A stretch of 64,000 bases of DNA from Gordoniibacillus chartarius (lineage in GTDB: Bacteria; Bacillota; Bacilli; Paenibacillales; NBRC-103111). The number at the start of each line of letters is the position of its first letter. Position 1 is the first letter of the stretch. Positions 1 to 8,374 of this stretch are shown here, one piece after another. The notes beneath the pieces were generated by a model. The model was not told where the DNA came from and did not search any database. It saw only the letters and a program-made list of their open reading frames with translations. The stretch covers positions 62,001 through 126,000 of the forward strand of contig NZ_JBHLWN010000049.1 in assembly GCF_042432825.1 (NCBI RefSeq), read 5' to 3'. The translations under genes were made by a program, and so were the position numbers.

Positions 1-159
1 GCGCTAGTTGTGCTGGCGGGCTTCGCCGGCATGCTGCCAGCCCTGCTGCTGTCGATCCTCACGACGCTCCTGCTCGCTGCCGTCTCCATATGGGGGCATG
101 TATTCTGTAATCAAGTGTCCCGTAAACGCTCGGCACTGTCCCCATCTACGAATATCTAA
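1..159 (+). CDS. C-terminal fragment of a membrane protein (cut by window edge)
   Basis: Frame 1 is open from the first base to a TAA at 157-159, giving 52 residues. The first 30 are almost entirely hydrophobic (Leu/Ala/Val) and would form a membrane segment; a short polar, Ser/Arg/Lys-rich tail follows. The N-terminal part lies outside the window, so the family cannot be named. The next gene starts 20 bp downstream on the same strand, so the two may be co-transcribed. It could be a chance open frame, but the hydrophobic segment followed by a basic tail is typical of a real C-terminus. Confidence 0.45.
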   Translation, partial: ALVVLAGFAGMLPALLLSILTTLLLAAVSIWGHVFCNQVSRKRSALSPSTNI

Positions 160-178
160 TGTTAGGATGCGACTCGCT

Positions 179-979
179 ATGAATGTATCTTACCGACTGA
201 CGCAGGGAAGGCTGCTGACCGTCTTCCTGTTCATCTTATTGACCGGTGCCGGTGTCGCCGCTCTGCTAAACGATTATGAGGCTAGCCGTGCGCAAGACTA
301 CGGCTATTACCGCTATGACAGGCTGCGCGCCTCGAACGGCGTCGACCTTCATGTGCTGCGGACGACGCCGGAGCATGTTCGCCTGCAGGCGATCGAGAGC
401 AACGTCACGGCGACGCCGTACACCGGCATCAACGGGGGCTTCTTCTGGGAGGGCGCGCTGCTCAGCATCGCCGTCGTGAACGACGCGCCGCTTAAGGGTG
501 CTCCGGGCGACTATGGGTCCGGCTGGTACAATACGGGCGTCGACAGCAACTTGAAGCGCGGCACTCTAGTGTGGGACGCCGCCGCGCAGCGGTACAGCGT
601 TCAGCTCGTCTCCCATGCCGGCGAGCTGAACGTCACGGACAAGCTCCGCTATTGGGCGCAGGGCGGCGTCAGTATGCATTTGGCCGACGAACGCAGCGCC
701 GAGCTGGCCCTCACCCAAGAGCAAATGCCGTCTTACGACCAGCCGCATATGCGCTCTGCGCTCGTCTACGACCAAGCGCAGCGGCTGTACATGATCGTCA
801 CGCCGACGAGATGCACGATTGCCGAGCTTCGGTCGGCCATTATCGAGACGCTTGGCCCCAGCGGTCTTGTCGACGGCGTCTATCTCGACGGCGACGGCTC
901 CTCGCAGCTGCAGTCCGGCCGCATCCGGCTGACCGGCGACCGCCGCGAAGTGTATCAGATGCTGGCCATTGTGCCGTGA
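179..979 (+). CDS. Phosphodiester glycosidase family (NAGPA/DUF2233-like) secreted or membrane-anchored protein
   Basis: A protein of 266 residues. Residues 12-30 form one hydrophobic N-terminal segment (signal anchor or signal peptide). The rest matches the NAGPA fold: GINGGFFW near residue 83 and YLDGDGSSQL near residue 235 are the family's Asn/Gly-rich and Asp-Gly-Gly/Ser signatures. Members cleave GlcNAc-phosphodiester linkages or act on cell-surface glycopolymers; the substrate here is unknown. The ATG at 179 was chosen because the TTAGGA at 162-167 gives acceptable spacing and the hydrophobic segment follows directly. Upstream in-frame codons as far as position 8 are Cys/Arg-rich and not credible. 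Confidence 0.75.
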   Translation: MNVSYRLTQGRLLTVFLFILLTGAGVAALLNDYEASRAQDYGYYRYDRLRASNGVDLHVLRTTPEHVRLQAIESNVTATPYTGINGGFFWEGALLSIAVVNDAPLKGAPGDYGSGWYNTGVDSNLKRGTLVWDAAAQRYSVQLVSHAGELNVTDKLRYWAQGGVSMHLADERSAELALTQEQMPSYDQPHMRSALVYDQAQRLYMIVTPTRCTIAELRSAIIETLGPSGLVDGVYLDGDGSSQLQSGRIRLTGDRREVYQMLAIVP

Positions 980-1037
980 ACGGATGTGGAAACGTTTTAC
1001 TATAACTTTACATTCTCTTAATTCTTCAATAATAGTA

Positions 1038-1067
1038 CTCTCTTATACTTATTTCCAAATAAGAGAG
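1038..1067 (+). promoter_or_regulatory. Stem-loop next to the ribosome binding site of the 5'-nucleotidase gene
   Basis: CTCTCTTAT (1038-1046) and ATAAGAGAG (1059-1067) are perfect 9-bp inverted repeats with a 12-nt loop. The 3' arm runs into the Shine-Dalgarno GAGAGGAG at 1063-1070. In RNA the stem would partly hide the ribosome binding site, so it may modulate translation. It is an inference from sequence only. Confidence 0.4.
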
Positions 1068-1080
1068 GAGAGTGACAGAT

Positions 1081-2955
1081 TTGAACGTACGCAAAATCAC
1101 CCTTACCGCCGCAGGCGCTTCGCTGATCAGCGCCATGCTGGCCGGCTCCGCCTTGGCCGCACCGCTGAACGCGGTCAGCCATGCCGGCTGGATGCAGAAG
1201 AAGCAGCTGATCGAAGGTGTAGAGAACGGCAACCTGGCTCTGCAGCAGCAGGTGACGCTTGCCGAAGTCGTAACCGTGCTGGCACGGGCGAAAGGCGAGA
1301 AGAGCCTCAAGGCCGACCCGGCTATCCGCCACTGGGCATCCGCTCAGCTGTCGTGGGCGAAAGGCTTTGGCGCCATCACAGCGGAGGAGACCGCCGCACC
1401 GAACCAGAACCCGAAGGCCGCCCGCATTGCGGAGATCGCCGGTAAGGTCGGATATACGCTCGCTCTGTCTGCGGACGCTCCGGTTACTCGCGAGGCGTTC
1501 TTTAACGCATTGGGCGACGCTGCAACCTTACATATTACGATCGGACATACGAACGACGTTCACGGTCATATCGAAGAGAACAAAAGCGGCAAGGAATTCG
1601 GCTATGCCAAGATGGCTACCTTGATCAAGGAATGGAAAGCCGAGAACAAGAACTTCCTGCTGCTGGACGCGGGCGATACGTTCCAGGGCACCGTATTCGT
1701 GAACCAGTTCAAGGGCGAGTCGATCGTGCCGATCCTTAACTATTTGAGCTATAACACGATGGCGGCCGGCAACCACGAGTTCGACTTCGGCTACGAGCAG
1801 CTGCTGAAGCTGCGCGACATGCTGAAGTATCCGGTCATTAACGCGAATGCGTTCAAGGAGGACGGCACGAACCTGCTCCCTCCGGTGTACGAAGCGGAAA
1901 TCGGCGGCAAGAAGTTCGCGTTCCTCGGCTTCGTGACGGAAGAGACTGCGATTTTGACGCACCCGGACAACGTCAAGGGCATCACGTTCAAGGATCCGGT
2001 CGAAGTGGCCAAGACGATGGTGCCTGAGCTGAAGAAGACGCATGACCACGTCATCGTCGTTTCCCACGTCGGCATCGAAACCGACCGCGAAATCGCCAAG
2101 AACGTGCCGGGCATCGACCTGATCGTCGGCGGCCATTCCCACACGCCGGTGAAGACGCCGGAGCTCGTCAACGGTACCTACATCGTGCAGGACTGGGAAT
2201 ACGGCAAGTCGCTCGGCCGCGCGGATCTGTATTACCTCGGTAACGAGCTGGTCAACTTCTCCGGCGGTCTGCTGGAGTATGACGATAACGTGAAGGAAGA
2301 TCCGGAAGTTGCCGCTATGGTGAAGCAGATTTCGGCGGAAATCGACAAGGCTCTGAACGTAGTGATCGCGAAGGCTGAAGTCAACCTCGACGGCGACCGT
2401 ACGATCGTCCGCAAGCAAGAATCGAACCTCGGCAACTACATCACCGACACGATGCTCGCCCGTACGAAGGCGATTGCCGGCTATGAAGCCGATGTTGCGC
2501 TGACGAACGGCGGCGGCATCCGCACGCAGGTTCCGGCAGGCGACATTACGAAGAAAATGCTGTACGACGTGCTTCCGTTCCCGAACACCGTCGTCGTGAT
2601 GGATGCGACGGGCAGCGAGCTGAAGGCGGCTCTCGAGAACGGCGTCAGCCAAGTCGAGAGCGGCGGCGGCCGGTTCCCGCAAATTGCCGGCATGTCGTTC
2701 GTCTATGACGCTACGAAGCCTGCTGGCGAGCGCGTGAAAGAAGTGAAGGTTGGCGGCAAGCCGCTCGACCTGGAGAAGACGTACCGACTGGCAACGAACG
2801 ACTTTATCGCAGCGGGCGGCGACGGCTACTCGATGTTCACCGGCAAGAAGTTCTACAATACCGGCATTACGCTGTACGAAATGATGGAAGAAGCGATGAT
2901 CAACCAGAAGACGATCAACGTGAAAACCGAAGGCCGGATCGTAGAGTCGCACTAA
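1081..2955 (+). CDS. Secreted 5'-nucleotidase / 2',3'-cyclic phosphodiesterase family metallophosphatase (UshA-like)
   Basis: About 624 residues. A signal peptide (basic NVRK, hydrophobic core, cleavage near SALA-AP) is followed by about 130 residues of unassigned sequence. The calcineurin-like domain then shows TNDVHGH, DAGDTFQG, GNHEFDFG, VVSHVG and GGHSHT (the metal and phosphate ligands), and the 5'-nucleotidase C-terminal domain shows NGGGIR and AAGGDGYSMF (substrate specificity loop). Known family members dephosphorylate extracellular nucleotides for salvage. A TTG start at 1081 lies 10 nt after GGAG; a GTG at 1072 is in frame but touches the Shine-Dalgarno. There is no Cys lipobox, so the product is probably exported. 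A strong terminator follows the stop. Confidence 0.88.
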   Translation: MNVRKITLTAAGASLISAMLAGSALAAPLNAVSHAGWMQKKQLIEGVENGNLALQQQVTLAEVVTVLARAKGEKSLKADPAIRHWASAQLSWAKGFGAITAEETAAPNQNPKAARIAEIAGKVGYTLALSADAPVTREAFFNALGDAATLHITIGHTNDVHGHIEENKSGKEFGYAKMATLIKEWKAENKNFLLLDAGDTFQGTVFVNQFKGESIVPILNYLSYNTMAAGNHEFDFGYEQLLKLRDMLKYPVINANAFKEDGTNLLPPVYEAEIGGKKFAFLGFVTEETAILTHPDNVKGITFKDPVEVAKTMVPELKKTHDHVIVVSHVGIETDREIAKNVPGIDLIVGGHSHTPVKTPELVNGTYIVQDWEYGKSLGRADLYYLGNELVNFSGGLLEYDDNVKEDPEVAAMVKQISAEIDKALNVVIAKAEVNLDGDRTIVRKQESNLGNYITDTMLARTKAIAGYEADVALTNGGGIRTQVPAGDITKKMLYDVLPFPNTVVVMDATGSELKAALENGVSQVESGGGRFPQIAGMSFVYDATKPAGERVKEVKVGGKPLDLEKTYRLATNDFIAAGGDGYSMFTGKKFYNTGITLYEMMEEAMINQKTINVKTEGRIVESH

Positions 2956-2979
2956 TTTCTATCGTTACTTTCGCGAAAT

Positions 2980-3008
2980 CCCCCTGTCCCTCCGGACGGG
3001 GGGTTTTT
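2980..3008 (+). terminator. Intrinsic terminator after the 5'-nucleotidase gene
   Basis: A GC-rich stem (CCCCC-T-GTCC pairing with GGAC-G-GGGGG) with a short loop is followed by five T residues, 25 bp after the stop codon. Confidence 0.85.
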
Positions 3009-3175
3009 GTTGGTTGCTTGTCTGTTATCGAATGCGGGAGCTCGCATCAACCTGTCACGATTTGTTCGGGCTGCCGCCGAAGCAAGCAGGAATGCCGTTC
3101 GCTTTAGCGAATAGAGCACATAGTGATTATGACGCCAAAGTTCGACAACACCGGCATCCGGGAGGAAGCTCTTCC

Positions 3176-5344
3176 ATGATACGACTCATCGTTTATTTGC
3201 TTCGGCAATACGGCAAGCACCGACTGCACAGTGCCGGAATCCTGCTCTGCATGGCGCTCGGACTTGGATTTACGTCGGCGTTCTCGCTGAGCTTCAAATA
3301 CTATTCCGACCGATTCCTGTCGCAAGCAAGCTACGAGCGGCTTCTTCCTTTGCTATTCGCGCTGCTCGGCGGGTTTGTCGTGTATTTCTTCTCCCAGCTG
3401 CTCAAGGAGTATTGGCTAGCCAGGCTGGCCGCTGCCGTCGCGAACGGCGTGCGCCATACGCTGTTCGAGCAGCTGCAGCGGCTGCCCGTATCGTATTACG
3501 GCAAGGTCGGCCGCGGCAGTCTGACCGCACGCTTTACGTCCGACCTGTCGGCGATCCAGACCTCATTCTTGGCGCTGGCTCCCGCGGCTTATGCGCTGAT
3601 CGCGACCGCCTTGTACGTCATGCTGACGATGACGCTGCATTGGAGTCTAGGCGTGCTGTCGCTAGTCGGAATCTCGCTGTCTCTAATCGTGCCGTTCTTC
3701 CTGAACCGCTCGGCCGAGCGCCAGTTCGACGAATTGAAGAAGCGGCAAGTTGTCGTCAACGATTATATTCAGGAGCATTTTGTCGTGTACAAAACGATTC
3801 GCGCCTACAATCTCCGCCAGTGGGAGCTCAGCCGCCTGCAGCAGGCCGGGGAAGGTCTGCTGCCGCTGGCCTCTAGGGCGCAGTTCACGGCCAAGATGGT
3901 CCCGGTCTCGGTAACATCGGCGATGCTGCTTTTCAATATTATGACAATTTTGGCCGGGGCTTATTTCGTTATGGAGGGCGAACTATCCATCGGGGTTCTG
4001 CTGGCGTTCCAGAGCTTGTTCATGGCGCTGAGCCAGCAGGTCAAGGAGCTGACGCAGCAGGCGCCCCAGCTGGCTGCGGCGTCGGCCAGCCTGATGCGAA
4101 TCGAGCGGCTGCTAAGCGAGCAGCCCGGTCCTGATGCCGCCGTGCCGGAGGCTGCCGCTGCGCTGGAACATGTCGATACAGACATCGCCCTGCAGGGCGT
4201 TACCTTCGGGTATTCGTCGCAGACGCCGGTCATTGAAGGGCTGCAGCTGCGGGTTCCGATATCCAGCTATGTAGCGATCATCGGCATGAACGGCTCGGGG
4301 AAGAGCACGGTCGTCAGCCTGCTGATGCGATTCTATGAGCCCCACGAGGGCTCGGTGGAGTTCGACGGGCTGGATGTGCGGCGGCTGTCCGCAGAGTCGC
4401 TGCGGGAACGGCTCGGATACGTGTCGCAGGATACCGAGCTGATGCGGCTGTCGATTCTGGAAAATATTCGGCTCGGCAAGCCCGGCGCTACGGATGAGGA
4501 GGTCATCGCCGCCGCGGAGGCGGCGGGCATTCACCGCTGGATCTCCGGGCTCCCGCAAGGGTACGACACGAACTGCGGGGACAACGGGCATATGCTGTCG
4601 GGCGGGCAGAAGCAGCGGATCGCCATCGCCCGGGCGCTCGTGCGCGACCCCGACATTTTGCTGCTCGACGAAGCGACGTCGGCGCTTGATCCCGAGAACG
4701 AGGCGTTCATCCATCGTACGATGCGCAGCCTGGCGGGCTCGAAGACGGTCATCAATGTGACGCACCGGCTGTCGGCGGTGACGGACGCGGATTTGATTGT
4801 GCTCATGGACGCCGGAAAGCTGGTTCAGGTCGGCACTCATGCGGAGCTGATGGCCAATTGTGCGCTCTACCGGCATCTATGGAACAAGCAGAGCGGCTTC
4901 GACGTGAGCGGCGACGGCAGAACGGCTCGCATCGATGTCGAGCGGCTGGAGCGCATTCCGCTGTTCGCAGGGCTGGAGGACGAGTTCCTGGAATTTGTTA
5001 GCCAATGCTTGACTACGGAATTCGTGCAGGCGGGCGAAACGGTCGTGGAGCGCGGCGGCGAAGGTGACAAGCTGTACATCGTTGCGCGCGGAACAATCGA
5101 GGTGCTGAAGCCGCTGCCGGATGACGGCGACGCGGAGGGGCGGGTGGCGGTGCTGGAGGACGGGGATCATTTTGGCGAAATATCGCTTATGCTCTCTATG
5201 CCGCGCACAGCGACGATCCGTACCGTGACGCCGTGTACGTTCTTGACGATTCACCGCACGCTGTTCCAGACGATCCTGGACCGGGCGTCGCCGGAGCTGC
5301 GCTGGCGGCTGGAGCAGTCGTGCCGGGAACGGCTGACGTATTGA
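3176..5344 (+). CDS. ABC exporter (half transporter) with fused C-terminal cyclic-nucleotide-binding domain
   Basis: 722 residues. The N-terminal transmembrane domain (about 15-290) is of the exporter type with six hydrophobic stretches. The nucleotide-binding domain has Walker A GMNGSGKST near residue 370, signature LSGGQKQR near 475, Walker B ILLLDEATS near 494 and the switch His in VTHR near 528. Residues about 590-722 form a cNMP/Crp-type sensor domain (IPLFAGLEDEFLE, ERGGEGDKLYIVARG, GDHFGEISLM, PRTATI), including the Gly-Glu and Arg of a phosphate-binding cassette. The start at 3176 has GGAGGA 9 nt upstream; the 54 in-frame codons before it have no RBS. The fusion suggests gating or assembly controlled by a bound ligand, but no ligand can be named. 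It probably works as a homodimer, since no partner gene is adjacent. Confidence 0.88.
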   Translation: MIRLIVYLLRQYGKHRLHSAGILLCMALGLGFTSAFSLSFKYYSDRFLSQASYERLLPLLFALLGGFVVYFFSQLLKEYWLARLAAAVANGVRHTLFEQLQRLPVSYYGKVGRGSLTARFTSDLSAIQTSFLALAPAAYALIATALYVMLTMTLHWSLGVLSLVGISLSLIVPFFLNRSAERQFDELKKRQVVVNDYIQEHFVVYKTIRAYNLRQWELSRLQQAGEGLLPLASRAQFTAKMVPVSVTSAMLLFNIMTILAGAYFVMEGELSIGVLLAFQSLFMALSQQVKELTQQAPQLAAASASLMRIERLLSEQPGPDAAVPEAAAALEHVDTDIALQGVTFGYSSQTPVIEGLQLRVPISSYVAIIGMNGSGKSTVVSLLMRFYEPHEGSVEFDGLDVRRLSAESLRERLGYVSQDTELMRLSILENIRLGKPGATDEEVIAAAEAAGIHRWISGLPQGYDTNCGDNGHMLSGGQKQRIAIARALVRDPDILLLDEATSALDPENEAFIHRTMRSLAGSKTVINVTHRLSAVTDADLIVLMDAGKLVQVGTHAELMANCALYRHLWNKQSGFDVSGDGRTARIDVERLERIPLFAGLEDEFLEFVSQCLTTEFVQAGETVVERGGEGDKLYIVARGTIEVLKPLPDDGDAEGRVAVLEDGDHFGEISLMLSMPRTATIRTVTPCTFLTIHRTLFQTILDRASPELRWRLEQSCRERLTY

Positions 5345-5805
5345 TATGGCTGGAGGCGGTGGCGTTTGATATACTGCAGGACGCGGTTGAAAGCTTGAGT
5401 CCGCAGCTCGGAATCAGACCCGCATTGACAGCGATTTTCCGATTTTCCCGAACGGGTGGTCCAAAGACGGTACAAAATGGGCGGTCTTTTCACGCCGAGG
5501 TCCCCCGCCGCCCGGTTCCCCGGCAGCCCGAAACGATTAACCGAAGGACGAAGTTGAACATCATACAGAAAGCATTGGCCAGTGTTATGGCGGGGCGCTC
5601 GCAAGAAAGGAGCCACTCCACAGAATTTTGCACACGAAGGTGGCCCTAATGGGCATAAAGTTCAGATTGATGCAGTGGCATATCGAGGATACGCAGCATC
5701 ATACAGCAAATCAAAAAAGACAGCGAATTCCGCTGTCTTTTTTGATCAACAGCCCCAAATGGTTATCCGACAAGAGCCTTACAAAAAGAACACTGCCGGT
5801 ATCCC
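5345..5805. other. Intergenic region without a recognised gene
   Basis: Between the ABC exporter (plus strand) and the convergent sugar dehydrogenase gene. Short open frames here lack ribosome binding sites and family features. The only structure I can support is the bidirectional terminator at 5711-5745. Confidence 0.6.
5711..5745. terminator. Bidirectional intrinsic terminator
   Basis: TCAAAAAAGACAGCG (5711-5725) and its exact complement (5731-5745) give a 15-bp stem with A-tracts and T-tracts on both sides. It suits the convergent genes on either side. Confidence 0.85.
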
Positions 5806-6891
5806 CTACTGTATCAGCTTCAGCAGCCTGTCGTCGTTAGCCGCCGGCTGGCCGCGTCCGTCCGTGTTGTTCGTAATGACGTAGACGACGCCTTTATGAA
5901 TCGCGACGTCCCGCAGCCGGCCTTCACCCTCAAGCACCGTATCGATTTGCTTGGACGGCGTGTTGTACCGGATCAGCTTCGTTCCGCGCAGCGTGGCGAT
6001 CCAAATGTTGTCCTGCGCGTCGATCGCCATGCCCGAAGGGGCGATGGCCGTATTACCCGTATGATAAAGAGGCTTGATCATGCCGGTCTTCTGCGCGTCG
6101 CCGATAATGTCCGGCCAGCCGTAGTTGTTTCCGGCTTCGATCCGGTTCAGCTCGTCGTGTCCCCCGGGGTTGCCGGACGGGCCGTGCTCGGTGCTGTACA
6201 TGACCCCGTTCTTGTCCCACGCAATGCCCTGCGAATTCCGATGGCCGTACGAGTACACGTAGGAGCCGGGGAACGGGTTGTCGGCCGGAACGCCTCCGTC
6301 CAGAGTCATGCGCAGGATTTTGCCGGCAAGGGAGCCCCGGTCCTGGGCCAGCCGGTCCTGACCGGCGTCACCGGTCGTAACGTACAAATGGCGGTCCGGC
6401 CCGATCGCCAGTCTGCCGCCGTCGTGAATCGTTCCGCCCGGGATGCCCTCCAGCAGCGCCTTCACTTCCTGCCAGCCTGCCGGCGTCTCCCGCAGCAGCA
6501 CGACCCGGTTCTGCACCTTGCCCGCTTCTTTGTAGGTATGATAAGCGTAAGCGGTCTTCGACACGGCAAAATCCGGCGCCGCCACGAGCCCGAGGAATCC
6601 TCCCTCCCCGAATACCTCCAGCGGCTTGTTCAGCCTGATCGTCTGACGAACCTTCTCCCCGCCGCTTATTCTGACGATCGTCCCTTCACGCTCCGAAATA
6701 TATACCGTGTCGCCGGAAAACGTAATGGCCCATGGCGCATGCAGCTGATCCGCAGCGACGCTGACGATCGGCTTCGCCGCAGCCGGCGGGGAGGACGCGG
6801 CCGTTCCGCCGGAAGCGGAATTGGAGCAGGCGCCGGCCAGCAGCGCAGCTCCGGCGATGAGCGCAGGCAGGGCGATGGATCGGATGTTCAT
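5806..6891 (-). CDS. Lipoprotein PQQ-type sugar (aldose/sorbosone) dehydrogenase family
   Basis: 361 residues. A lipoprotein signal (LLAGAC, lipid-modified Cys about residue 22) and a Ser/Ala-rich linker precede a six-bladed propeller of the soluble glucose/sorbosone dehydrogenase family: LHAPWAITF, GEGGFLGLVAAPDF, IHDGGRLAIGPD, YSYGHRNSQGIAWD, EHGPSG and HDELN are the typical blade motifs. Family members oxidise aldoses with PQQ or bind sugars; activity here is inferred. The ATG at 6891 has AAGGAGGA just upstream. The gene begins 16 bp after the stop of the metallophosphatase reading frame on the same strand, so the two form a likely operon. Confidence 0.85.
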   Translation of the reverse strand: MNIRSIALPALIAGAALLAGACSNSASGGTAASSPPAAAKPIVSVAADQLHAPWAITFSGDTVYISEREGTIVRISGGEKVRQTIRLNKPLEVFGEGGFLGLVAAPDFAVSKTAYAYHTYKEAGKVQNRVVLLRETPAGWQEVKALLEGIPGGTIHDGGRLAIGPDRHLYVTTGDAGQDRLAQDRGSLAGKILRMTLDGGVPADNPFPGSYVYSYGHRNSQGIAWDKNGVMYSTEHGPSGNPGGHDELNRIEAGNNYGWPDIIGDAQKTGMIKPLYHTGNTAIAPSGMAIDAQDNIWIATLRGTKLIRYNTPSKQIDTVLEGEGRLRDVAIHKGVVYVITNNTDGRGQPAANDDRLLKLIQ

Positions 6892-6907
6892 AAGACCGGG
6901 CTCCTCC

Positions 6908-7768
6908 TTAAAGTTGGATTTGTTCCTTACGCACAACAATGCTGCGATCCTGCTTCAGCCCGGCTGCGATATCCCGGGGAACGCGGTGAAACGATCCGAA
7001 GCGGTCCAGGGTGCGCTGTGCCGACGCAATGAGCTCGGCGTCGGCGCAAACGACCGTCTCGACGCGAATGTCCGTCCCGCTCACCTCGATATCCCGCCAG
7101 CCGGGCAGACAGACGGCCGATGCGGTCTGTATGCAGGTCCATGCCCCGCTGCGGACAATCGAATGCATATGATTATGTCCGTTGAACCAGAAGCGAGGCC
7201 CGTCCGCCTGCCGCCCGATAACGTCCAGCAACGCATCCGCCTCCTCTACCCGCATAAGGGGAATGTCGGACATCGTTGTCGTCAGCGGCAGCGGATGGTG
7301 GGCAAAGACGAGCACCGGCTTGCCTTGCGCGGCCAACAGCTGCTTGCGGAGCGCCTCCAGCTGAACCTCATCGAGCCGGCCTCCCCAGTCCGCAGGCATT
7401 CTCGTCTGGGCCGTGTTCAAGAAGACAAGAGCCGCCTCTTCCCGCTCCAGCACGCCGAAGCCGCCGCGAACCGGATCGGTCCCGCCGCTCCACCTCTCCG
7501 TCTCCCAGGCATCGCCCTGCAGCAAATCGTGATTGCCGGGAATATGAATGAAGAAGCGCCCGCCCTTCAGCTCCTCAATATGGCCGAACACGTTACGATG
7601 CTCCCGCTCCAAGCCGTCCTGCGTCAAGTCTCCGAGCGACACATACAAATCAGCCTCCGGGCCGTCCTGGAAAAAACGCTGCAAAAACGCTCTGTAAAAC
7701 GGCTACTCCGCCGTCTCCTCCCCGCCGTGCAGCGAGTAGTGCAAATCGGTCATAATCCGAATGCGCAT
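6908..7768 (-). pseudogene. Calcineurin-like metallophosphatase gene interrupted by an in-frame amber codon
   Basis: A good start (ATG at 7768, preceded by AAGGAGAG) opens a frame reading MRIRIMTDLHYSLHGGEE, whose DxH pair is metal-binding motif I. At codon 22 the frame meets TAG (7705-7703) and then continues without shift for 265 codons. The downstream part carries GDLTQDG, IPGNHDLL, FAHHP and FNGHNHMHS, the other metallophosphatase motifs. The split therefore removes motif I from the rest. A TTG at 7684 could restart translation but has no RBS and would yield an inactive enzyme. Most likely a nonsense mutation or a sequence error in an otherwise intact gene. The downstream sugar dehydrogenase gene is probably co-transcribed. 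Confidence 0.8.
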
Positions 7769-7927
7769 GGTTTGCTCTCCTTCCTCTCCCCCATCGAACT
7801 GTCTGGCTGTCTTTATCATAACGAAGCGGGCGGACGTTTGTCATTCCGTATTTTGGCAGCGCTGAGGAACTGAGGTTAACGCAAGGCGGAGAGATCTGGT
7901 AAAATGGGTCTGGGAGGGATATCCAAT

Positions 7928-8251
7928 ATGCCAACAATTACAGTTGAAGGAAAAGGTTCCTTCGAAGCAGCGGAAGGCACCAAGCTTGTGCTCGCTCTCG
8001 AGGATCACGGCGTGGACATTTTGCACCGCTGCGGCGGCAACGCCCGCTGCACCACATGCCGCGTCGAAGTGCTGGAGGGCGACGCCGGTCCGATCGGCGA
8101 AGCGGAAGCCGGGGTCATCGCAGCGAAAGGCATTACCGATTCGAATGTCCGTATTTCGTGCCAGATTCGTGTGGCAGGCGACCTCACCGTAAGACCGCTG
8201 AACACGGTGTCCGCCTCCGGCCTGGATGCCGGGCCGCGCCCTCAGGAGTAA
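7928..8251 (+). CDS. Plant-type 2Fe-2S ferredoxin
   Basis: 107 residues with the cluster ligands Cys35, Cys41, Cys44 (CGGNARCTTC) and Cys78, the C-x5-C-x2-C-xn-C spacing of the fer2 family. It acts as a small cytoplasmic electron carrier; the partner oxygenase or reductase is not evident. A PhyH-type oxygenase lies convergent downstream but uses 2-oxoglutarate and would not need it. The ATG at 7928 has GGGAGGGA upstream. A long GC-rich hairpin follows the stop. Confidence 0.88.
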   Translation: MPTITVEGKGSFEAAEGTKLVLALEDHGVDILHRCGGNARCTTCRVEVLEGDAGPIGEAEAGVIAAKGITDSNVRISCQIRVAGDLTVRPLNTVSASGLDAGPRPQE

Positions 8252-8261
8252 GCAACAAATT

Positions 8262-8312
8262 CCCCCAAAAGTGACGTGAACCTCTGAAGCTTAATCCGAT
8301 TACTTTTGGGGG
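8262..8312. other. Long-loop inverted repeat after the ferredoxin gene
   Basis: CCCCCAAAAGT (8262-8272) and ACTTTTGGGGG (8302-8312) pair perfectly over 11 bp around a 29-nt loop. There is no T-tract, so it is not a classical terminator. It may stabilise the mRNA end or be the remnant of an element end. Confidence 0.4.
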
Positions 8313-8329
8313 AGCTCCCTAGAAAACAG

Positions 8330-8374
8330 CAAAACGCAGGCACCTCGAAAGAATCGGGGTGCCTGCGTTTTGTT
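8330..8374. terminator. Bidirectional intrinsic terminator between ferredoxin and PhyH genes
   Basis: CAAAACGCAGGCACC (8330-8344) pairs with its complement at 8358-8372. T-tracts occur on both strands and the hairpin reaches the PhyH stop codon, so it can end both convergent transcripts. Confidence 0.85.

Noticed and set aside
1528..2952. 474-codon minus-strand open frame opposite the 5'-nucleotidase gene
   Set aside because: Shadow frame, no RBS, no recognisable motif, while the plus strand has full enzyme motifs.
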